A DNA stretch of 64,000 nucleotides from Adenanthera pavonina (Eukaryota; Streptophyta; Magnoliopsida; Fabales; Fabaceae): NCBI GenBank assembly GCA_026686845.1, contig JAIVEN010000020.1:3375501-3439500 (forward strand). The letters run 5' to 3'. The translations under genes and the position numbers were made by a program. The notes beneath the pieces were generated by a model. The model saw nothing but the letters and a program-made list of their open reading frames with translations. It made no database searches and was not told the DNA's origin. This document shows positions 11,713-22,959 of the stretch, one piece after another. Position 1 is the stretch's first letter; each line of letters begins with the position of its first letter.

Positions 11713-12149
11713 CTAGCTATATATGCATGATTTCCCTTTGTATGGCTTTTAGAATTAATGTCACTAATAAATAAATGAGGGAATCCTATTTTTTGTATCC
11801 TACTTAATCAGCCTTAAATAAATCGCAGCGTTTGTGAAATGTATTGTCTCTGTCTTCAGATTGTGAAACTTGAAAATTTTAAATAAGAAAGTAGATAAGA
11901 AAGAGAACATTATTTGATATAAAAACATAAAAGGCAATTTTCAATCTTCCTCAACAAAATTAACAAATAACAATTAATAGTTAAAGTTCAAAAATTGTAA
12001 TCCTCTCATGCTTCAAACTAGCGCAAGATATTGACGCCTTTAACGGCACTGATCACAAATGGTCCTAAGAAACAAAAAATATAGAAGACCAAGAGTATAT
12101 TATGGAGAGAGTATAGTCATTTTATAATATTATGGTTATATAGTGTTAT
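11713..12149. other. 3' flank of Kunitz copy 2
   Basis: The stretch is conserved with the flank of copy 1 up to about 11990, with AATAAA-type signals near 11770 and 11817. Near 12006, CTCTCATGCTTCAAACT resembles the leader just upstream of Kunitz copy 1 (near 3905), so a remnant of a further copy's 5' end may begin here before the solo LTR interrupts. No coding sequence was seen. Confidence 0.45.
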
Positions 12150-13534
12150 TGTAACACCTTACTCCAAAATACCTCCTTACTTGACCAAAAACTTTAAAAA
12201 CCAACTAAACACAGCCCAAACATCTTACAATTATTTTCCAAAACCTCAAAGTAATGTAAAACGCCATAAAACACCACAAGAAACACCAGAACAGTAGGAC
12301 AGTATGTAGGGCTGTGGCTGCTATAGTACTGCCACGGCTTTGGAGTTCACTAGTTCACTGGCGCCTCGCCCTAACCTGCCAGCACTGTGGTACCTTACTG
12401 CTGATGCAATATCGGCAAAATTTATCATTAGGGAAGAATTTTCGACGCGTATAACTTTATGTTCTAAGCTCCGATTGACCTGATTCTAACTCCTACAAGT
12501 CAATCTTATCCCAATCTATCTATAGACACCAATTTTATCTCAATTCATCTTCGAATGGAGATTTCAGGCAGCCGACACCATTTTAAGTACTTTTTCACTA
12601 AAACTCACCACTAACAATCTCCAAATGCCACCAAAGGCAAATGGTCACTCAAAGACCATTCACACAGATCTTAAACCATTTAACCAACTTATTTAAAGAG
12701 ATTTCATCTCAAAGGAATCACCCCTCTGAGATTTGAGTCCCTTAAAACCCAATTTAACATAATGGGCTATGAGCCCTAAAACACACTAATAAGGCTTAAT
12801 TCCATCTTTGGACTCACAAACACCACCATACTGACTTGACATCATCCTAATCCACACAAACAGCACAGACTATCATACTTATCACATTCATAACATACTA
12901 ATATCAATATCATTACAAATATCTAGAATCTCACATCCATTACAATTATACTATCCTACTTAGCACAACATACATAGATAACACAAAAACTACACAGACT
13001 TGATATTTCCCATGTCCGGTACGCTACTCCTTTGCCTTCTCTAGACTAGCGCTAGAACCTTCACCTAAAATGTTAGTTCATAGGAAAGGGGTGTGAAACA
13101 GAGTCTCAGTAACTGGGAATAACCACACACAATATATATATACTGATCCACACAAATATACACATGGTGCAATGTAATGCTAATAAATGGTATGCATGTT
13201 CTTCCTCTTACACGGCTAGAACTATGAGCTGTCGTCATCATAAAATATTTTAATGGATGATTCCCTTCCAATAATTGGTGAAGATTGATTATAGGACATT
13301 ACCAAGCTCACATTAGCCTAATACAACCCAGCCAATGGTTACACTGGAGGTCAGACTGTGGCTCTCCTTCCCCTGGACTTCCTAGAATTAGTGGTGATTT
13401 AGGAAAGGTGCATCTCCAAATCCATTACCACCTGGCTCTCCCAAGGAGATGATTTAGTGACAGGGATGTTTCATCATGTCATAATGACCTCTGCCACCTG
13501 GCTCGCCTAAGGAGAGAATTTAGCGACAGGGATC

Positions 13535-15253
13535 TGTTAGCAAGGCTGACTTCCCAAGAGGGGGGTGAATTGGGAAGATTGAACTTTTTCTGCACAAAGT
13601 GAAGTAAGTGAAGATATCACAGTATAATGAAAACAACGTGTAAAACAGAGCAAGCTGAAAAGTAGAGATAAGGAGAAGAAAACTCAGTGATTTATTCTGG
13701 TTCGGTCTATCCACTTGACCTACATCCAGTCCCCAAGACACTTCTTGAGATTTGTCCACTATACAGCAAGAATTTCAACGGGCTTCTTGCTAAGGCCACA
13801 GTACACGAGTATGCTCTGTTTCTGAGCTCTCTCAAACTCTCCAAGCACTTTCACTATGTGCTTCCCAATCCCCTTGTGAATACCCCTCACAAGTAAATCT
13901 ATCTCCCAGATGAAGAATAGATTGATTACAATGAAATAACTCTCTTAAAAAGAGTAGATATGAAAGTTTAAGTACTAGTATAGAAGTTGAGAGGGTAAAA
14001 GCTTTTTGAAGAAGATTCAACAGAAATTCGGTATATATATGTTTGATTCGTTACCCACAACTTCAAATGATGTTGTATTTATAGATTTAGCTCTCAAATA
14101 TCCGTTAGAGACTAAATCTATCCGTTGGGGAAGTTATCCAACGGTTACTCTGAAAAACTATCCGTTTACCAACCGCATTTAATGTTTCTGACATACTGAA
14201 ATTCGAATTTTGGTTGGTCAACAGACTAATTTCGAAGGAACCGAAGGTTGAAGCTTCCAATGTTAAAATACGAAGTTCGTCTGTCCATAGAGTGAAATTC
14301 GAATTTTGAAACTTATAGAGTATTTTCTCAATGTGACATACAAATTTTCAAGAAGAAAGTTTTTCTGTAAATCGTGAACAGTGTTTTCAATTTTCTACAG
14401 TACCCTCGAAATTCAAATTTTGGATGCCCAAAATTCGTCTGTCCATTGAACGTTCAAAGAGGCACAGTAGTTTACTTTCTTCGAAATTCGAATTTTGACG
14501 TAGTGAAATTCGTCTGTCAGAGATCAATTTTGAGACTTCATTTTCTTTTGATTTCAGATGAATTCTATCATAGTTTCAGACGAATTTCTTTGGTTTTCAC
14601 AAGTTGTGTTTTGTCTGAAATTCGAATTTTGAAACTGCAAAGTTCGTCTGTCCAAAAAGGCTTCTTTCAGACTTATATGAAAATTCGAATGTTGCAAAGT
14701 CAAAGTTCGTCTATCAGAGAGCATTTTTCAAACTCAATTTCTTCTTAATTTCAGATGAACTTTAACATAGCTTCAGACGAATTTCTTTGGTTTTCACAAA
14801 TTGCATTTTGTTTGAAATTCGAATTTTGAAACTGTAAAGTTCGTCTGTCCAAAAAGGCCTCTTTCAGACTAGATGAAAATTCGAATTTTGAAAAATCAAA
14901 ATTCGTCTGACAGAGAGACATCTCTTCAGACTTGTTCAGTTTAATCTCGAAATTTGAATGTCCTAAGGCAAAGTTCGAATTTCCAACTTGACAGTTTAGT
15001 TTGAACTTTCAACCTTCGTCTGTTTGTGGGTATTTTCAAGTATTTCAAGATTTAACATGTAATTAAAGTTTGAAAATATCTTTTCTTCAAATCAAAATCT
15101 TTTACCCAATCATAGCAAGAACTAAGACTCTACAAAAAATCTACCAGCAAATACTCATAAAATCTTCACTTGAGATAGCTTTGATCTCCTTTGATATCTT
15201 CAATCCAAGCTTTTGAGTGTTGGTTTAGAATCATCAAAACTCTTGTTTCAACA
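13535..15253 (-). mobile_element. Nested solo LTR of a different family (SIRE/Maximus copia-like ends)
   Basis: The insert begins TGTTAGCAAGG and ends GTTTCAACA, with 5-bp target duplication GGATC at 13530-13534 and 15254-15258. It sits inside the Gypsy LTR and its removal restores that LTR. Read on the minus strand it starts TGTTGAAACAAGAG followed by TTTTGATGAT and ends near a C-run (CACCCCCCTCTTGG), which from general knowledge resembles SIRE-type copia LTRs; orientation and family are therefore tentative. Length is 1719 bp. It contains an internal array described separately. Confidence 0.85.
14200..14960. repeat. Internal repeats in the nested LTR (TTCGAATTTT and TTCGTCTGTC motifs; 197-bp tandem duplication)
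   Basis: AAATTCGAATTTT or close variants occur about eight times between 14200 and 14890, alternating with GTTCGTCTGTCC or close variants. A two-copy tandem repeat with period about 197 bp is visible: GACGAATTTCTTTGGTTTTC follows TTCA at 14575 and again at 14772, and each is followed by the same AAATTCGAATTTTGAAACTG block. TTCGAA is palindromic, so each unit contains a short dyad. Confidence 0.8.
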
Positions 15254-16475
15254 GGATCTTTATCATATCATCATCATCATCTATCACATCATCATCAATC
15301 TCTCACTATGCAATCATATGGTGATTATGCCAATGTCATGCCAACATGCCTCAAACACACACATATATATCGTCATCATAAACATCATATGGATATGCTA
15401 GCATGCAATGGTATGAGAATGCTACACATCATACATGCACAACATATACAATCATCACATATCAACTAGCCATGTTCATACCATGATACGTAGAAAACCG
15501 TACACATATACAACCAATATCGTGGTATAAAAAGTAACATGCATATATACATATATACACTATCATATCTCATTATACAATACAAACCATATAGACAACA
15601 CAAACACCCAGTTACCTCAATTGTTACTACCACATGCATACAAGTTCCACAAGCTTTCTTGAATACTAATCCCATGACTTCACTTCTTCGATTAGATAAA
15701 TAACCTTAACAACATCATAATACCTAAATTAACATATAACCCAAATGTCCAAATTCTATAATTCAACTACTTTGGCCTAACCCAAGGTTATAATACCACT
15801 TCCATGCATCATTAAGATCCTATGGACCATTCAAACACTATTCAACGATATACATCTCTAATCTCATGCTTTTACATACAATACCAACCTAGGGTTAAGA
15901 TCAAATCATGCATACACCCTTCAAAACTTACACCCAAGGATCATAAATTCCAAATCATACTCCATTAACCCATTTCATCCATTTTAATCGGTGGGATTTG
16001 GCCAAAATCAAATATCCCAATATATATCCGAGAAAACCCAACTCAAAACCGAAGAAAATGGGGAGGAGGAGTAAAGATCACTTACCAACCAAGATTCAAG
16101 CTTCAAGAGGCTAAAAAACATCTCTAATGGCCGAAGATTTGAAGCCCTAGCAGAGCTTCCTCAATGCTCCCTCAGTTTCTCCTTTTCTCCCTTGTGTTCG
16201 ACCGACTAAAATGTTTCAGATTTAAACAAATTTGAGGCATGGCGCCATGACAGCAGGTAAGTAGGCCGTGGCGTGAGTACCTTTAACCGGAAAATATTAG
16301 AATCCAGAGCTCGCTCACCGTGGCGGCTCTGCTTCTCGCTACGGCATGAAGCTCTTTTTATTCCATGTTAATTCTTCCTCCGTCTTGTTTCCTCCAGTTC
16401 TACACATAATACAAATAACACTTGGTTAGCTAGGGCTCAAGTTAGGGACAATGTAATGAGAGTTGTTATAGTTAT

Positions 16476-17044
16476 CATGTTAAAATGTTTTAATATTACT
16501 TTAAATAATTTAACATATATTATTACTATGTAAGCTTATTAACTTATTATCAACATAAACTATTTAAATTTATTCTCTTAATAATTTGATATTTTACTTT
16601 TATGCATATTTTATTATATATAATATTATTTTTTACTTAATTATTACGTCACCGGTTCAACCGCCGGTCTAACCAGTTAAACCATAAAAACCGTGACCTA
16701 GTGACATTTCCGGTTTGACATTCGATCCAATTTATAAAATATTGATTAAAATAAAATAGAATAAATATTAAACAAGATAAATTTGAGAGCAAAGCTAAAT
16801 AATTAAAACTATGCAAACTTCTCCTTTATTTTTAAAATATACATTTTTCGGTCTACAATATATGTTTAATGTTATTTATTCAAGCTCAAAAAATAATTCA
16901 AAAGAATATATTTAAACTCATCTTAATCTCAATATTTATTCTAAAATTAATCAATCCCGATCTCCCATCTTAAATTAATTTATTCCTTTTCTTTTAAATT
17001 ATGATTTCTTTTTGGGTATGCCAATAGTATACAAATCCCCAATT
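16476..17044. other. Intergenic DNA with a short GC-rich repeat
   Basis: Very AT-rich apart from about 16645-16730, where ACCGGTTCAACCGCCGGT and AACCAGTTAAACC form a short cluster of GGTT/AACC dyads. A similar cluster (GGACCGGACCAACC, AACCAGTGAAACCGATC) occurs near 37335-37480, so this is a dispersed repeat fragment of unknown class. No gene was seen. Confidence 0.4.
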
Positions 17045-17340
17045 TACATTAGTTATTTTAGCCTTTCTAAATCGGTTTTGAAAGGGATGTAGAAACTAGC
17101 AATGTAGAAAATTAACTATTTACAACAGTTAAAAAACTGATGTAGAAAAATTGCATTTACATCAATTTTTTACATAAAAACCAATGTAGAAAAATTGCAT
17201 TTATATTGGTTTTTTATAAAAAAAAAACTGATATAAAAAATTTGCTTTTATGTCGGTTCTTACTTAAAACTGATGTAAAAAAAACTACCAAATTACATTG
17301 GTTTTTATAAAAAACTGATGTAACTTAGAATTTTTTTTTT
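17045..17340 (-). repeat. CACTA-type subterminal repeat block
   Basis: A run of short direct and inverted units of the type AAAACTGATGTAGAAAAA and TTACATCAATTTTTTA, repeated about every 30-50 bp, is typical of the subterminal zone of CACTA elements and lies just 3' of the C48 peptidase remains at 17693-18470. No CACTA terminal hexamer was found, so the end has been lost. Confidence 0.55.
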
Positions 17341-17344
17341 AATA

Positions 17345-17692
17345 CCAAACTAAATACAATCCATATCCAAGCCCATATTTACAACCAAAATTCTGAAAGA
17401 GCTAAACAAATTTGGTAGCCACAGTAAAAACAACAATTTTATAGAACATTAGTTTAGACATCTGCTAATATATACTCCAAAAGTTAAGTAACCAATCTAA
17501 GTTTGACTAAACTATATATTTAGAAATATAGTCAAATGAATTGTAAAAAAAACTGTGACCACATATTTTGAATTTTGTCAATTTTGGCTCAGTATAGGGG
17601 TGACTATTTATATCCAAGTGCTAGAAGTTTAAAACTAATATCAACACCCATATATAGTAAGAAGTCATGATGAAAAATAAATGATAATCATT
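17345..17692. other. Non-coding part of CACTA remnant A
   Basis: This AT-rich stretch lies between the subterminal block and the peptidase remains. No domain or repeat was recognised; by position it is presumably 3' untranslated sequence of the element. Confidence 0.35.
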
Positions 17693-18470
17693 TAAACCAA
17701 TATCAACACCATATGTACCTATTCTAATGAGTCAATAACATTAAGAGTAATTATCTCAAACATTTCTCTCATGACATAATAACCATACTCTGTGTTCCCA
17801 GGTTGTTGGTGATACTACAAAACAAACAAGAATAACCAAAACCAAAATAGTTGGACTAAGATATCCTTTAAAGTTTGAGTTCAAACTACTTACGTTTGGG
17901 TATATCCATTTTGTGATATTATGATTATTCGCATGTTTCCCACCCCTACATTGATATGTCTTCAAAGATTTGTCATCATATACATGGAAAAATCATATTA
18001 TAGACTAATGAAGTCACATGTTATGAAAATTCAAAGTTTTTCGCAAATATACTTACAAATCAATTACTTGACAAAACTCTTTAGGTGCTTTTTTATCCTT
18101 TTTCCAAAGGGAGACAAACCAATAAATGGTGCTTTGGTCAGAGCAAACTACACACAATGTCCAATGATTATTGCATTATATAAGTTATTGATAATATCAT
18201 CTCAATTATATAAAGCCTAATTACAACTACATATTTGTATATAAATTTCAAACTTATTACCCTCTGTGGATTGGTGCAAACCAACATGACTTACGATTTT
18301 GTTCAATAGTATTTCCTACATAGCTCATTCTATCTGCTTTTGAGTTCCCCACACATTGAAGGGCATATAGACAAAGGAATCCAAACTTATCATTGCATCC
18401 CAACTGGGTGCAATATTGGTGGAGAAACCTGTTAGAGAACTGAAGCGAAAATAAATGTAGATAAAATACC
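17693..18470 (-). pseudogene. C48 (Ulp1-like) peptidase remnant of CACTA element A
   Basis: Three exon-like pieces in order on the minus strand are seen: about 18470-18257 (..SKADRMSYVGNTIEQ, KSCWFAPIHRG), 18190-18060 (HWTLCVVCSDQSTIYWF) and 17830-17693 (QQPGNTEYGYYVMREM, EIITLN). This is the order of Ulp1-type peptidase domains carried by plant CACTA and related elements: catalytic His in HWTL, Asp in YWFD, Cys in ECGYYVM. Here the Asp position reads V (YWFV) and the Cys position reads Y (TEYGYY), and stops interrupt the frame, so it is inactive. The 5' part is missing; the CACTA terminus of element B starts at 18502. Confidence 0.65.
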
Positions 18471-18889
18471 AAATGTTCAGAAACTCAATTGACTAAAAAG
18501 ACACTACGCCAAAAAGGACTTTTCTTGGCGGTTATTTTTGCTTTTTTTTAGGTTATTAACCGTTAATAATTCTAACACTGATAAAAGTAGCTACTTTCAG
18601 TTATGAACCGCCAATGAAACTTCATATTAGTTGGTGGTTCTACAAAACAACCACAAAGAAAAATGTTTTTTATTTAAATAATATTTAATTTTTTTCACTT
18701 TAGTTGGTGGTTGTATTAGATAACCACCAACTATTATATACAATTTTTTATTTAAATATTAAATTGAAATTTATTATAGTTGGTGGTTATTTATCACTGC
18801 CGCCAACTAATACATTGAATATTTAATTTTACTTGGTGGTTAAGTTATATAACAGCCAAGTATATTGAAAATGTTGACGATTATAATAA

Positions 18890-19735
18890 TAACTGCCAAT
18901 GAAAGTTATAATTTTTTTCTATTTTTTTCTATTTCTTTTTTCATTCTCCCTAACCTGCTTCAGTATGAATATGTAAAACAGAATACCCAGAACCAAAAAG
19001 CATCTAAAACCAAAGTTATTCTAAACCAAATGTTATATTATATCCAAAATATCTCAATCTAAAGTAACAAAAAATAATCATATCCAATTGGTAGCAAAAA
19101 ATGATGTAACAGGCCTAATCAACATTATCTAGTAACTAGATTTCCAAAAGTATCAAATATATCAGGCTAAGATCTACAGCTTCTGCATTAACTAATATAT
19201 ATATATATACATGACCAAAAGTTACATACCAAACTATCTGCCATATAAGATGACCAAGAAGAAAAAAGGTATGCATGCATCTTCTAGCCTCTAGAAGTGT
19301 AATATGCAACATGACATCTAAAACAGATTATTAGAACCACCAATTGAATGTAACTATAACTAATTAACAGTATAGAACGTGTTCACCTCCAGAGTCCAAC
19401 CACATAATGACTCTACTCTTCTATGAATTCTTCTATTTGAACTTTGGAGCATGCCTCATAATACGTATCCAAGAAATATTGAATAAAAAGATTAAATATT
19501 ATAGAAGCATATTACATTATTAAAATTTCATGTAAATATCATGAAAATGAATTATGTACATACCTTGGAGAGGATCGAGTTCTGTCAATGTAAAATGATA
19601 TCTTTCATGTATTTCAGCACATATTACCTATAATCATTATCATTAGCTTGTTTCAGATACTGAATAAAATTATATGAATAATAGATTAATTACAATAAAT
19701 GTTAATCTCAATATTTGATTGCATATTAAATTATA
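18890..19735. other. Non-coding 3' part of CACTA remnant B
   Basis: This stretch lies between the subterminal repeats and the last peptidase-like exon. It contains AT-rich sequence and a (TA)n run near 19196. A conserved-looking exon-like piece (HERYHFTLTELDPLQ, minus strand) ends near 19560. Otherwise nothing was recognised. Confidence 0.35.
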
Positions 19736-19739
19736 AATA

Positions 19740-20960
19740 CCTAAATACGTGTCCATTTATATAATAAGGCTAGATTTGGTGGAGTCTTTTGGTTGTTAGG
19801 CTTACTATTATTGATTAGTCTGCATGCTGCTTGAATCATACTCACACCTCTGTTAAGCATTGCAAAAGAAAATTAATATAGGAAAAAATATTGAGGTTAA
19901 TAAATAGAAACATACAAAGATACATAATATATATATAATTGCAGATTCTTACTGATTTATCATCTCTAGCATTTGTGGGTGGTACTTAGGCGGATTTCCT
20001 TTGGGATCCAACAAATATATTTTTGGTTTCATGGGTTCAATACAAATCAACATCCAATGATTCATAGGGGAAAAATTTACTAGTTTTAGCTAAGACATTA
20101 AACTTAAAATAAAGCAGTCCAACATGAAAATAACTCATTATTCAAAAGTTTAGTGATAAGCGACCCACCCCTGCATAAATGATGCCAAGAATAACACCCG
20201 ATCACCCCTTTTGCAGTCAATGCATTCACCACATCTTGTGGCTATTCTGTGATCTTTCTCTGTGGCATCAAACCCAATGTATAAGCTTATATATCTTGTG
20301 GGTGGATGAATGCAAATCTGTCTATCAACTGAGAAGGGACTAGAAGTTTTTATACAAAAATCTAAAATGGAAAAAAGTAATAGATTAGTATCACATAGTC
20401 CAATGAAAGAACAAGTGGAAAACAATTCCTTTATGCTAATTTCAATATTTGATGTGTATGTTAATATTCTATACCCCAAGCCATCCATAATCAATGACAA
20501 AGGATAGCATCTCATCAGTAATCAACTTAGATACCTCCTTACCATAAACCGCTACATCATAAGGAATGTGTATTAACTTCCAAAATCCCATGGTTAATAC
20601 ACCATTAAGTAATTCGCAATTTTGTGAATTTGAAGCTTGAGGTTGAGGTAGTCCCTTTGGTGGTGCAGTGATTGATTACTTCATTTGGCCCGATGCAACA
20701 ATTTGCTTCATGTGGACTATGCAACACAAGTGGTCAATTTATTAACGTAAGAACTTTTCTAATTATGAAATATCAACTAACTTACCATTTTTTATGGAGT
20801 GATAGTAATAAGGTTCACGGGCCATGCTACAAAACCAACCACGGCCTGTGTTACCGTTTCTGCCCCCCAGGTAGGCACAAGCAACCTTGTATTCTCCTCT
20901 TTGGGTAGTGCAATCGATAATCTAATATGGTTTGCGAGCAAGGGTGCATTGTAAAGCATG
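19740..20960 (-). pseudogene. C48 peptidase-like C-terminal region of CACTA remnant B
   Basis: Pieces on the minus strand: about 20960-20810 (PGDMLYNAPLLANH, LVPTWGAETVTQAVVGFVAWP), then a degraded stretch to 20150, about 20060-19968 (MLICIEPMKPKIYLLDPKGN, PPKYHPQMLEMIN) and about 19850-19740 (VSMIQAACRLINNSKPNNQ ending in a stop). The LICIEP..IYLLDP piece has the spacing of the His/Asp part of a Ulp1-type domain. It differs from the peptidase remains of element A, so two distinct elements are present. Stops and frameshifts are frequent, and no catalytic Cys exon was found on this side. Confidence 0.55.
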
Positions 20961-21119
20961 TCCCCTGGGATATTATGTACATGTCCTTTTGCAACAACAC
21001 GCGGGGGTTATCCAGCCACAATAGACAATGTCCTATACCCTATATACCAATTATAACATAAAAAATTATTAATATGTATAAAAAATTAACAATGAATTTA
21101 GTTAATAAGAAAAACAATT

Positions 21120-22500
21120 ACCTGAGGAAGATGCTTAGATGAAGGAATGCAACTATCTTTCGCATTAGGACTGACTGCAACTCCTTAAGTCTCCTGCGAT
21201 GCAGCTTGTTGGACCATCAACTCCAGGTGGGCTAATCGTCTATTCACATCAGATTGTGTTTCACATTGTTGCTAGATGATTGCCTCCAATTCAACAACCC
21301 TAGCTGCAGCATTTGAGTGACGGCGTTTGGTCCCAAAATAGGCCTTATTGGTAACACCAAACCCCATACCTCTGACACATCCAGGGTGCTTAGGGAGCTC
21401 CAACGCCTGGCTAAGTATATCCACCGCTTAGCCTTTATTACCTTCAAAGGTCTCATTTGAAATCTTGTCTTGTGAAAATAAAACAAATACTAAATTTTTT
21501 TCCTAAAAAATAAGATTTCAAATTATTTTTTGAACAAAGTAATGCTTACTATTTTTTCAACAACTCTCTGAACATTCTCATTCTCAATAATCCCTTCTTT
21601 GCTTTTCCTAGATTCTAACCATAGTTCATGACGAGGTACTTTTTTCCACTTGCATCCATCCTTTGACACCTGTGTATTCACACAAACAACAATTGCTCAT
21701 TCTAATAAATTTAAGTATTAACAAACATATGATATAGATGCACTTACAAACTTCTTCTCTACTCCGGAATATCCCAGATGACCGACTCTACAAGGGTACA
21801 ATTGACTCTTTGCTCTTTGACTGTTTGCTTCGCTTAATTTCTAAAAAAAAATTAGTACTTAAATCAAACAATTATAAACAAAGAGTAATAGAATATTTTA
21901 ATTAGTAATAGGAAAACATGGTTTACCTTGAACTTTTCCTAATATTGCTGATCAATAAAACCATCCTAGTGTTCCTGTTTTATGTAGATTGGAAATTTAG
22001 TAGGTGGATGCTCAATGATGTTGCCAATTTCATCTTTCATAAAGTGTTTAGTCAAGATATATTGGAAATTATACATTGATATTTTCGCCTTTTGATATAT
22101 ATACCCTCTATGGCTCTTGTCAACATCAAAAGCAGACTATAAAACAAAATACTCAAATTAATTATAAGTTTACATGCATCTATTAAAAAAAAAATAATGC
22201 ATCTAACTACTATAATTAATTACCACTATATCTTGGAAAACTAAGTCCTTCACAGCAAAGGGGACCTTCCTCCAATCATCCCATTCTGGATGGCTAATAG
22301 GCACTTTCAACTTTGCTACCACTCCGATATAGCTACTTAACTTTTACCCACCTTCATTCACTGAATGATTTTTGTAATTCCATTCCACATAGATCTTCTT
22401 TCCAGTATCTCTTGCATGGCAAACCTCTTTCAATATTGTCAAACCACATCTGTGCTTCGCCATCTCTCCTCATAATGTCACATCCTTAGCCATATTTACT
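21120..22500 (-). pseudogene. Plant transposase_24-like protein remains of CACTA remnant B
   Basis: Five exon-like pieces in order on the minus strand: 22495-22225 (HPEWDDWRKVPFAVKDLVFQ), 22140-21925 (KISMYNFQYILTKHFMKDE, DGFIDQQY), 21835-21740 (KLSEANSQRAKSQLYPCRVG), 21660-21545 (ELWLESRKSKEGIIENENVQ) and 21486-21120 (coiled-coil-like C-terminus VNRRLAHLELMVQQA). This matches the Ptta/En/Spm second-ORF protein of plant CACTA elements, thought to bind element ends. Two conserved Trp codons read TAG in the second piece, and one TAA/TAG interrupts the last, so it is a pseudogene. Introns separate the pieces with AG/GT-like borders. Confidence 0.7.
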
Positions 22501-22559
22501 TGCAATAATATGCAAATAATCAAATATTGAAAAATAAACTATATTACAAAATAAGAACA

Positions 22560-22959
22560 TCATATTAAATAACGAGAAGAAATTAAAGGCCATCATTTTT
22601 AAATGAAACCTTTTCCTCTTTCTAGTTATACCCTGAATAATTCATCCCTTCCTTTTCATGATCCAAATTCCCTCTTCATGATCATCTCTCTTATAGAGGT
22701 AATCATGTTCAGTTGAATCAATATCAAACGATGCCCCGAAGAACGAATCATCCTCAATATCTTCATCCTATTGGTCTCTACCATCAATTAGTTTGTTGGT
22801 TAACATTACAATGGACCACCTCTTATTAGCAGGATCAGGGACATAAAACACATGTTGAGCTTAAGATGCTAAAATAAAAGGCTCATCTTTATACCCTGAC
22901 TTATTAAGATCAACTAGAACGAACCCTAACTCATCAACTTGAAGGTCATTCTTGTTGTC
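22560..22959 (-). pseudogene. DUF4216-like end of the CACTA first ORF
   Basis: On the minus strand from 22959: NDLQVDELGFVLVDLNKSGY, KDEPFILAS, then a stop, QHVFYVPDPANKRWSIVML, TNKLIDGRDQ and an acidic tail. VDLN..GYKDEPFILASQA.QVFYV.DP is the conserved DUF4216 signature found at the C-terminal side of plant CACTA transposases. The catalytic tnp2 domain that should precede it is missing because Gypsy LTR sequence begins at about 22960. Confidence 0.65.

Larger units (their letters stand above)
12150..16470 (-). mobile_element. Solo Gypsy (Tekay-type) LTR with perfect TSD, interrupted by a nested LTR
   Basis: The LTR starts TGTAACACCTTACTCC at 12150 and ends GAGAGTTGTTATA at 16470 (decayed from GGGGTGTTACA). 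GTTAT at 12145-12149 is repeated at 16471-16475. Without the nested element at 13535-15253 and its duplicated target the LTR is about 2.6 kb, the long form of the family. No internal region remains, so it is a recombination product. The GATTTAAAC block near 16218 marks the segment missing from the coding element's LTRs. Confidence 0.9.
18502..22959 (-). mobile_element. CACTA (En/Spm) transposon remnant B, truncated at its right side
   Basis: The left end is a CACTA terminus, CACTACGCCAAAAAGG at 18502, followed by subterminal repeats of the type TTGGTGGTT / AACCACCAA between 18520 and 18890. Inward on the minus strand lie remains of the coding region: a DUF4216-like segment (22959-22640), a plant transposase_24-like segment (22500-21120) and a C48 peptidase-like segment (20960-19740). 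The core tnp2 transposase and the other terminus are absent. The element is cut off at about 22959 by a Gypsy LTR fragment, so it is immobile on its own. Confidence 0.75.

Noticed and set aside
14374..14748. 124-codon plus-strand frame in the nested LTR
   Set aside because: The frame follows the iterated TTCGAATTTT repeat array inside an LTR, so it is an effect of the repeat.
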